This document shows, one piece after another, positions 8,299 to 13,494 of a DNA stretch of 15,211 bases; the stretch's first letter is position 1; each line of letters begins with the position of its first letter. Location of the stretch: assembly GCA_046719715.1 (NCBI GenBank), contig JBDNCJ010000069.1:1-15211 (forward strand), given 5' to 3'. Below the pieces are notes generated by a model. It had not been told where the DNA came from. It did not search any database and saw only the letters and a list, made by a program, of their open reading frames with translations. Source of the stretch: JANWWM01 sp046719715. GTDB taxonomy: Bacteria > Bacteroidota > Chlorobiia > Chlorobiales > Thermochlorobacteraceae. The translations under genes were made by a program, and so were the position numbers.

Positions 8299-10658
8299 AA
8301 GAGCAAGCCCATGCCAAAGATGAGCCGCAACTCGGTCGGCTGATTTTCACGAAAGCCCCAGATGAGCGCGCCGCGAAACAACCCCAAGACGCCGCCAAGT
8401 CCAAATCCGGTTTCGTAGTATTGCTGTGGAACGCCGTTTTGCCAAACACGCGCCGCACCGCCTTTGACAAAGAGTTGCAACGTGTGCTCCGCCGCCCAAT
8501 TAAACCCAATCGCTTCAAACGGCACGGATTGAAAGTTGTGTTCGGCGTTGAGCGTCAAAATGTATTCGCCGATAAACTCTTTGCGGTTCAATCCTAAAAA
8601 CGCGCCTTGTTCGGCGAAGTAAGCAATCGGCGACTCCGTGCTGAAAAAGCGTTGCGGCACTTTATCCGCGCCCAAGAGTGCGCCCGCTTCGGCATAAACG
8701 AGCAAGTGTGGCGCAAGCAAGCGGTCGCCGAAAAACGTATTCTTCTTGAACGCACTCACCGCCCATACCCGCGTAAATTCAAAATCACTTCCAAGCGGCG
8801 ATGACGAGTGTTCAATTTCTCCTTTCACCCAAATTGGCGAGAGCAATCCAACCAGCGGCAAGCGTGTGCCGTATTCGCTGGATAAGACAAGGCTTCGCGT
8901 GTTGCCATCGCGAATCGTAGGGTTCAGGCGAAACGCTTCGGCTCTATTAAACCAACTAAACTCGGTTGCATTTTGCATCGTGCGCTCGGTTTGGCTTCGG
9001 TAGCCCAACGAGATGAACAAATTGCGCTTCGGCTGATGCACGAAGGCGACCTTCCACCCTTCGGCTTGAAAGTAGTTGTGGTAATCTTCTTTGTAGACGA
9101 GCGCGGAATACGCGTTGGAAATATCCCATGGCGAAAGCCATTCAGGTGTGAAGGACGTGGTTTTGTAGAGGTCGAGCGAAAAACCAATGATGCGTTTTTC
9201 ATCGAGCCACTGGGTTGCGCCTGCCGACCATAAGACTTCTTCGCGTTCGAAGCCGTAGCCAAGATTGCCGCGCACTTCGGTGCGTTTTGTCAGAGAATCA
9301 AATTCGAGTTGCGCACCGAGAAACCAGCCCTCGACACGATTGAATCGAATCATAGGCACATTGAACCAACTGAATCCGCCGCCGCTTGTATTGACCAAGC
9401 CCGACATTGCGCCTTTGGGCTTGAACTGGTCTTGAATGGATTTCGTGCTATCGAGGGTCTTGTAAGCCCGTTCTTCTTCGGCGGTGAGCGCAACGAAATC
9501 GCGCTTTTGCCAGAAGAGCGAATCGAATTGTTCGGCGGTCGGCGATTTCTGAACGAGTTTTTGTTCGAAGAGCGAATCGGGCACGCCGCTGTTGATTTTG
9601 TAGCCGCTAATAGCACTGGTGGTGGTAAAAGAAATTCGCGGCAGTTCAACGAGTCCGCCGCCGATGGAAACCGTCAATCCACCTTCAATGACTTGATTGG
9701 CAGGAAGCCAGTAGCCGCGTCCGAGTGAATCGGTGAAATACTCTTGTGCTTGTTTGTAGCGAAAAACGGCGTCGTTGATGTAGGGCAAGCGAAAACCCGC
9801 AGTCGGTTCAACATCGACGCCGATGAGCGCGTAAGTGTTGCTGGCAATTCGAATCTCGCCTTTGAAGAGCGGCACAAACTTCGATTGCGGCAAGAGACGC
9901 AAGGTATAGAACTCCACATCGTCGGCTTTTTTGATGTCGACGAGTTCATACTTGTAGTAATCGAGTGCATCGTCAGCGATGGGGCTGACGACTTTGTTTC
10001 CCGAAATGCGAATCCGCTCTTCTGAAAAATCAAGCAAGAACCGCAGTCCTGCGGACACAGTGTTGCCTGAACCACGCAAATCAGACTTGACATTTTCCGT
10101 GATGCGCTCTTGAATGACAACCTCGCGAAGCGTATCGCCTTTGCGCCAATAGCCATTTGCAAAGACTTCGGCAATGGCGACAATCGTGGTGTCGGATTTC
10201 AACAGTTGTTTGCGGTAGGCTTCCACTTGATAGGTTTGAAGCGTGCGCCGTTGGGTGCGTTTGTAGCGAATCGCACGGCGAACAACGGTCGTCGCTAAAT
10301 CTTCGTTTGCGCTCACCACAATTTCCGATGCGGTAACTTCGCCTTGCTTTAGGCGGATTGTTTTTTCAATCGGAAGTGCGACGGAAACCTCTTCACGATA
10401 GGTGTCATAGCCGACGAATCGAACTTCGAGCGTGTATCGACCCGCAGGAATGCTGACCCGAAACACACCGTCAACATTGGTTCTCGCGCCTTTGATGATG
10501 GTTTCGCCTTGTTTGAGTTGAACCGTTGCACCGATAAGGGCTTCGCCTGTTTTTGCGTCGGTGATTTTTCCCGAAACGGTTTGCGCGTGCACAGATGAAA
10601 GATTGAAGAAAACGAGGAGTGCAAAGAAAAGTGCCAAAAGCGGAATCAGTCGGCGCAT
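8295..10658 (-). CDS. Outer-membrane protein, carboxypeptidase-regulatory-like domain + DUF5686
   Basis: The 787-residue protein starts with a clear signal peptide (Arg-Arg, then a Leu/Phe-rich core, cleavage expected after SVHA at residue 25). Next is a CarboxypepD_reg-like beta-sandwich (about 26-105: VSGKITDAKTGEALIGATV, then GVFRVSIPAGRYTLEVRFVGY), as in SusC-like receptors. From about 115 the sequence matches my memory of DUF5686 (VVRRAIRYKRTQRRTLQTYQ region near 125-144). The C-terminal half is rich in alternating aromatic/polar strands and ends in Phe, which fits an outer-membrane beta-barrel. There is no TonB-plug domain that I can recognise. The function of the family is not established. 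It is the last gene of the queE-dipeptidase cluster, 49 bases after the dipeptidase, and its stop codon overlaps that of convergent ychF. Family call fairly sure; role unknown. Confidence 0.85.
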   Translation of the reverse strand: MRRLIPLLALFFALLVFFNLSSVHAQTVSGKITDAKTGEALIGATVQLKQGETIIKGARTNVDGVFRVSIPAGRYTLEVRFVGYDTYREEVSVALPIEKTIRLKQGEVTASEIVVSANEDLATTVVRRAIRYKRTQRRTLQTYQVEAYRKQLLKSDTTIVAIAEVFANGYWRKGDTLREVVIQERITENVKSDLRGSGNTVSAGLRFLLDFSEERIRISGNKVVSPIADDALDYYKYELVDIKKADDVEFYTLRLLPQSKFVPLFKGEIRIASNTYALIGVDVEPTAGFRLPYINDAVFRYKQAQEYFTDSLGRGYWLPANQVIEGGLTVSIGGGLVELPRISFTTTSAISGYKINSGVPDSLFEQKLVQKSPTAEQFDSLFWQKRDFVALTAEEERAYKTLDSTKSIQDQFKPKGAMSGLVNTSGGGFSWFNVPMIRFNRVEGWFLGAQLEFDSLTKRTEVRGNLGYGFEREEVLWSAGATQWLDEKRIIGFSLDLYKTTSFTPEWLSPWDISNAYSALVYKEDYHNYFQAEGWKVAFVHQPKRNLFISLGYRSQTERTMQNATEFSWFNRAEAFRLNPTIRDGNTRSLVLSSEYGTRLPLVGLLSPIWVKGEIEHSSSPLGSDFEFTRVWAVSAFKKNTFFGDRLLAPHLLVYAEAGALLGADKVPQRFFSTESPIAYFAEQGAFLGLNRKEFIGEYILTLNAEHNFQSVPFEAIGFNWAAEHTLQLFVKGGAARVWQNGVPQQYYETGFGLGGVLGLFRGALIWGFRENQPTELRLIFGMGLLF

Positions 10659-10707
10659 AGAAAATCGGTTGATTGAAGTTCTAAAAGAAAGAAAGACGGC
10701 TCAAAAG

Positions 10708-11322
10708 TTACTTCGGCACGGCGTCGAAAGGGACGTCAAGAACGGGAAATTTTTTCCAGTCTTTGTCGTCGAAGTGCCACCACTCGCTGGGGTTTGGAAT
10801 GAAGCCTTCGGCTTTCATCGCGTTGTGCAGTTTGGCGCGGTTTTCCAAGATGGGCGTTGGGAGTTTGTCGTAAGTGCTTCGAGCGGCTCTTACGAATTCA
10901 TCGTATTCCGTCGGCATTGCAAGTTCGTTTCCAAGTGAGTCGACCAGCGTTACATCAACCGCCGCGCCGCGATTATGCTTTGAGCCTTTACGCGGGTCGG
11001 CGACAAAAGTTGGATTTGGCACAATTTTCCAAAGTTCCCATTGTGCGGAAAGCGGTCGATAGGCATCAAAAATTTTTAAGCCTAAACCGTCCCGCTCTAA
11101 TCGTTCTTGCACGCGCGCCAGCCGCTCGGCAACCGGCTTTTGAAGCAAACAGCGCGCCGACGGATAGATGGCTTTTTTCATGAAATTGTTTGTCGTAGCA
11201 TAACGAATGTCAATCAAAATGCGCGGGTGAATTTTTTGAACATCGATAAGTTGATGCTGGACTTGTGTCAGTGCAGGTGTTGCGGTTGCAAGAAGCGTCG
11301 TAAATAGCAGATAGGATTTCAT
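10708..11322 (-). CDS. ddpX: Secreted D-alanyl-D-alanine dipeptidase (VanX/DdpX, M15D)
   Basis: This zinc peptidase family splits D-Ala-D-Ala, a peptidoglycan precursor fragment. With the start at 11322 the protein has 204 residues. Family residues are visible: DAYRP (86-90; Arg89 matches the conserved active-site Arg of VanX), SKHNRGAAVD (114-123; His116 and Asp123 as zinc ligands) and EWWHF (180-184; catalytic Glu180 and zinc ligand His183). The N-terminus (KSYLLFTTLLATATPALTQ) is a short signal peptide, so it should act in the periplasm. A longer open frame back to 11502 exists but overlaps queE and adds about 60 Arg-rich residues without family similarity; the chosen start gives the signal peptide and an ATGA overlap with the queE stop. 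Recycling of wall dipeptides is more likely than vancomycin resistance, since no vanHA-like genes are adjacent. Confidence 0.9.
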   Translation of the reverse strand: MKSYLLFTTLLATATPALTQVQHQLIDVQKIHPRILIDIRYATTNNFMKKAIYPSARCLLQKPVAERLARVQERLERDGLGLKIFDAYRPLSAQWELWKIVPNPTFVADPRKGSKHNRGAAVDVTLVDSLGNELAMPTEYDEFVRAARSTYDKLPTPILENRAKLHNAMKAEGFIPNPSEWWHFDDKDWKKFPVLDVPFDAVPK

Positions 11323-11957
11323 ACGCCACGCGTTTCGGGAGTCCAGATATACTTGTGCATTTGGAGTTGAAATCGCACGCGAAGGCGGTCGGCTAAAATC
11401 CATTCGGCAAGGTCTTGTGGGGCGAGTTCGCCGAAAACGACGGACATGAGCACGGTGCATTTGTTCGTCAAATTGTATTGCGCGATAACCGTCTTCGACC
11501 AATCGTAATCGAGGCGTGAGCCAATGACAAATTTCACTTCATCGTTTGGGGTTACGATGTCAAGGTTATGGTAATCGTTGTGTTTGAGCATACCGGACGA
11601 TGGGGTTTTCATGTCGATAATTTTGCGCACGCGCGCGTCAACGCGGTCGGTCGGTATATTGCCAGAGGTTTCGAGCATGACGTCGTAGCCTAAATCGCAA
11701 AGGCGTGTCATAAGTTCATAGACCGGCTCTTGAAGCAACGGCTCGCCACCTGTGATTTCAACTAAGTTGCAGTTGTAAGAACGCACTTCATCGATAATGC
11801 TCTCGAGCGAGCGTTCAGTGCCTTCGTAGAAGGCATATTCAGTGTCGCAATAGGTGCATCGCAGATTGCACTCGGTCAGGCGCACAAACACGCACGGCAA
11901 GCCCATGCGCGACGATTCGCCTTGAATGGAAAAGAAAATTTCGTTAATCCTCAGCAT
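11319..11957 (-). CDS. queE: 7-carboxy-7-deazaguanine synthase QueE (radical SAM)
   Basis: QueE converts 6-carboxytetrahydropterin to 7-carboxy-7-deazaguanine, using a [4Fe-4S] cluster and S-adenosylmethionine, on the way to preQ0 and queuosine. The 212-residue protein begins INEIFFSIQGESSRMGLPCV (4-23), typical of QueE. The cluster motif CNLRCTYC is at 30-37 (Cys30, Cys34, Cys37), GGEP at 70-73 binds SAM, and the C-terminal QMHKYIW (199-205) is also family-typical. The open frame extends 84 codons upstream to 12209, but that part lies antisense to the next gene and has no QueE similarity, so the start at 11957 is preferred. Other queuosine-pathway genes are not in the window. The stop overlaps the dipeptidase start (ATGA), suggesting one transcript. 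Confidence 0.95.
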   Translation of the reverse strand: MLRINEIFFSIQGESSRMGLPCVFVRLTECNLRCTYCDTEYAFYEGTERSLESIIDEVRSYNCNLVEITGGEPLLQEPVYELMTRLCDLGYDVMLETSGNIPTDRVDARVRKIIDMKTPSSGMLKHNDYHNLDIVTPNDEVKFVIGSRLDYDWSKTVIAQYNLTNKCTVLMSVVFGELAPQDLAEWILADRLRVRFQLQMHKYIWTPETRGV

Positions 11958-11981
11958 CGCGTTAAGTCCAGCAAAGTTGTG

Positions 11982-11989
11982 CGAAGATA
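11982..11989 (-). promoter_or_regulatory. Possible -7 element of the queE operon promoter
   Basis: Read on the minus strand, TATCTTCG matches the Bacteroidota -7 consensus TAnnTTTG at all but one position and lies 24 bases before the queE start. About 21 bases further upstream is ATTTA, only a poor match to the -33 TTTG. It is a reasonable promoter candidate in a divergent spacer that must carry one, but it is not proven. Confidence 0.4.
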
Positions 11990-12009
11990 CGATAATACAG
12001 GCGATGTGA

Positions 12010-12017
12010 TAAATTCG
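12010..12017 (+). promoter_or_regulatory. Possible -7 element for the hypothetical-trpA pair
   Basis: TAAATTCG on the plus strand fits TAnnTTTG with one mismatch, the same TTCG ending as in the opposing queE element, and lies 32 bases before the start at 12050. No good -33 partner is seen. The two elements are back to back within 36 bases, so the divergent transcripts could interfere with or share control. Confidence 0.25.
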
Positions 12018-12049
12018 TAACAGAATCAAAAAAATTCCACTGACAATCC

Positions 12050-12643
12050 ATGCCAACATTTCACGATGAGGAACTCGCACTGCTTTCCAATCCGCGTTTC
12101 TTTGAACAAAAATTACAAGCGACAGAAAAATTGAAACAACTGATGGAAGAGATTCGCCTTGTATTGCTCGAAGAAATTCGCCCAGAAGAATTGCTTGCGC
12201 CCAGCACAACAGATTTTCTCAAAGGACAAATTGCCAAAGGCGAAAACTACGAAGGCTATCCCTACGTGATGCTCGACTTTCCAAAGCAGTTCGATAAAGA
12301 AAATATCTTTACCTTTCGCACCCTCTTTTGGTATGGGCACGCGCTCATTTTTTCCGTGATTGTTGCAGGAACATACCTTGAAACCTATCGCCAAAATGTT
12401 GAACGCCATTATGAACGGCTTTGCGAAGCGAGGCTTTATTTTGGAATTGATGACGTGTGGGATTGGCGCGACTCTGCCGCACGATTGCTCACAAAAGAGG
12501 AAAAGACGCACCTTCTCGCACGCCATCAGCCTTTTATTAAATTGATGAAACGCCTTTCGCCTGACGTGCTTTCCGACAAAGGCAAGGTGCTCAACGAAGC
12601 CAAATTATTTTATCAAACCGTTAAGCCCGTCTTACAAAAATGA
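12050..12643 (+). CDS. Conserved hypothetical protein upstream of trpA
   Basis: The function is not recognised. The 197-residue protein has no signal peptide or membrane helix and is predicted to be a cytoplasmic, mainly helical protein. Its most distinctive stretch is GENYEGYPYVMLDFPKQF (64-81) followed by TFRTLFWYGH (88-97), a Tyr/Trp/His-rich core that resembles an uncharacterised protein family I recall from Bacteroidota genomes (memory only, not searched). The N-terminus (about 7-50) is an amphipathic helix rich in Glu and Lys; the C-terminus is helical and charged. Its stop overlaps the trpA start (ATGATG), which implies coupling of the two genes. Codon use and base composition look like the neighbours. 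That it is a real gene is fairly sure from the tight junction and the sequence character. Confidence 0.8.
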   Translation: MPTFHDEELALLSNPRFFEQKLQATEKLKQLMEEIRLVLLEEIRPEELLAPSTTDFLKGQIAKGENYEGYPYVMLDFPKQFDKENIFTFRTLFWYGHALIFSVIVAGTYLETYRQNVERHYERLCEARLYFGIDDVWDWRDSAARLLTKEEKTHLLARHQPFIKLMKRLSPDVLSDKGKVLNEAKLFYQTVKPVLQK

Positions 12644-13446
12644 TGTCAGACGTTCAAGTGGAAAATCGCATTGCGGAACTATGTCGTTCAGGAAATAAAC
12701 TGCGCGTGGCGTATGTGATGCCAGAGTTTCCCGTTGCAGAGGCGACACTTCCCGCACTCTTTGCGTTGGAAGAATCAGGCGTGAATGTGATTGAACTCGG
12801 TATGCCGCACAGCGACCCACTCGCCGACGGCAGAACCATTCAAGACGCGGCGCAAATCGCCATTCGGAACGGTGCAACGCTGAAAAAAATCCTCGCGCAG
12901 GTTACACAAGCACGTGCCAAAGGGTTTAGTGCCGCGCTCATCTTGATGGGCTACATCAATCCGATTTTACGCTACGGCGTGACAGCGTTTTTAGACGATG
13001 CCAAAGCCGCCGGCGTTGACGGGTTCATCATTCCCGACTTGCCACCCGAAGAAGCCGACTCGTTTCGAAGTGAAGCCATAGCACGCAATCTCTCGCTGAC
13101 ATTTCTCATCTCGCCCGTTTCATCGCCCGAACGCATTCGACAGATTGATGCGCTTTCAACACACTTCTCATACTGCCTTGCCGTCAATGCCACCACTGGC
13201 ACAGCAAAACTTTCCAACAAGAATACTTACCTTGACCTTGAAGTCTATCTTCAACGCGTACGAGCAAATGTCTCAAAAAAATTCGTGGTCGGATTTGGAA
13301 TCAAAGAGCGCGCACAAGTAGACTGGATTTTAGAACGCGCCGACGGTGCGGTCATCGGCTCTGCCTACTTGAACGCGATTGCCTCTGCACAAACGCCCGA
13401 CGAGGTCGCCAAAAAAACCATCGACTTTTGGCGTATGCTGTTTTAA
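12640..13446 (+). CDS. trpA: Tryptophan synthase alpha subunit
   Basis: TrpA cleaves indole-3-glycerol phosphate to indole and glyceraldehyde-3-phosphate in the alpha2beta2 tryptophan synthase. The 268-residue TIM barrel has IELGMPHSDPLADG (51-64), giving the catalytic pair Glu52 and Asp63 (E. coli Glu49 and Asp60). GYINPILRYG and VVGFGIKERAQV supply the substrate-loop and phosphate-binding segments. Variations are notable: YVMPEFP (25-31) replaces the usual T-x-G-D-P type loop, and CLAVNATTGTAKL replaces the S-R-x-G-V-T-G loop. I recall both as usual in Chlorobi TrpA, so they are lineage marks rather than damage. Two adjacent ATGs (12640 and 12643) could start it; either overlaps the upstream stop. 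trpB is not adjacent. Confidence 0.95.
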   Translation: MMSDVQVENRIAELCRSGNKLRVAYVMPEFPVAEATLPALFALEESGVNVIELGMPHSDPLADGRTIQDAAQIAIRNGATLKKILAQVTQARAKGFSAALILMGYINPILRYGVTAFLDDAKAAGVDGFIIPDLPPEEADSFRSEAIARNLSLTFLISPVSSPERIRQIDALSTHFSYCLAVNATTGTAKLSNKNTYLDLEVYLQRVRANVSKKFVVGFGIKERAQVDWILERADGAVIGSAYLNAIASAQTPDEVAKKTIDFWRMLF

Positions 13447-13463
13447 TAAAACGGGCGGTCGAT

Positions 13464-13471
13464 TATTTTAG
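13464..13471 (+). promoter_or_regulatory. Possible -7 element for the secreted modular gene
   Basis: TATTTTAG differs from TAnnTTTG at one position and lies 23 bases before the ATG at 13495, a spacing like that of the queE candidate. TTTT at 13441-13444, 19 bases upstream, could stand in for the -33 TTTG but overlaps the trpA stop. No terminator is seen after trpA, so read-through from trpA is also possible. Confidence 0.22.
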
Positions 13472-13494
13472 CCATAAGTCATCAATTAAAAACT

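Noticed and set aside
9309..9728. 139-codon plus-strand open frame inside the DUF5686 gene
   Set aside because: Antisense shadow; the minus-strand frame is continuous with a signal peptide and known domains.
11323..11502. N-terminal extension of the dipeptidase frame (about 60 residues)
   Set aside because: It overlaps queE, is Arg-rich without family similarity, and would bury the signal peptide that begins at 11322.
11958..12209. 84-codon N-terminal extension of the queE frame
   Set aside because: It runs antisense to the hypothetical gene and the divergent spacer; QueE proteins are about 210 residues and begin with the I-N-E-I-F-x-S-I-Q-G-E motif found at 11957.
13447..13494. Terminator after trpA
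   Set aside because: Only short AT-only pairings are possible (TAAAA with TTTTA); no GC-containing stem with a T-run.
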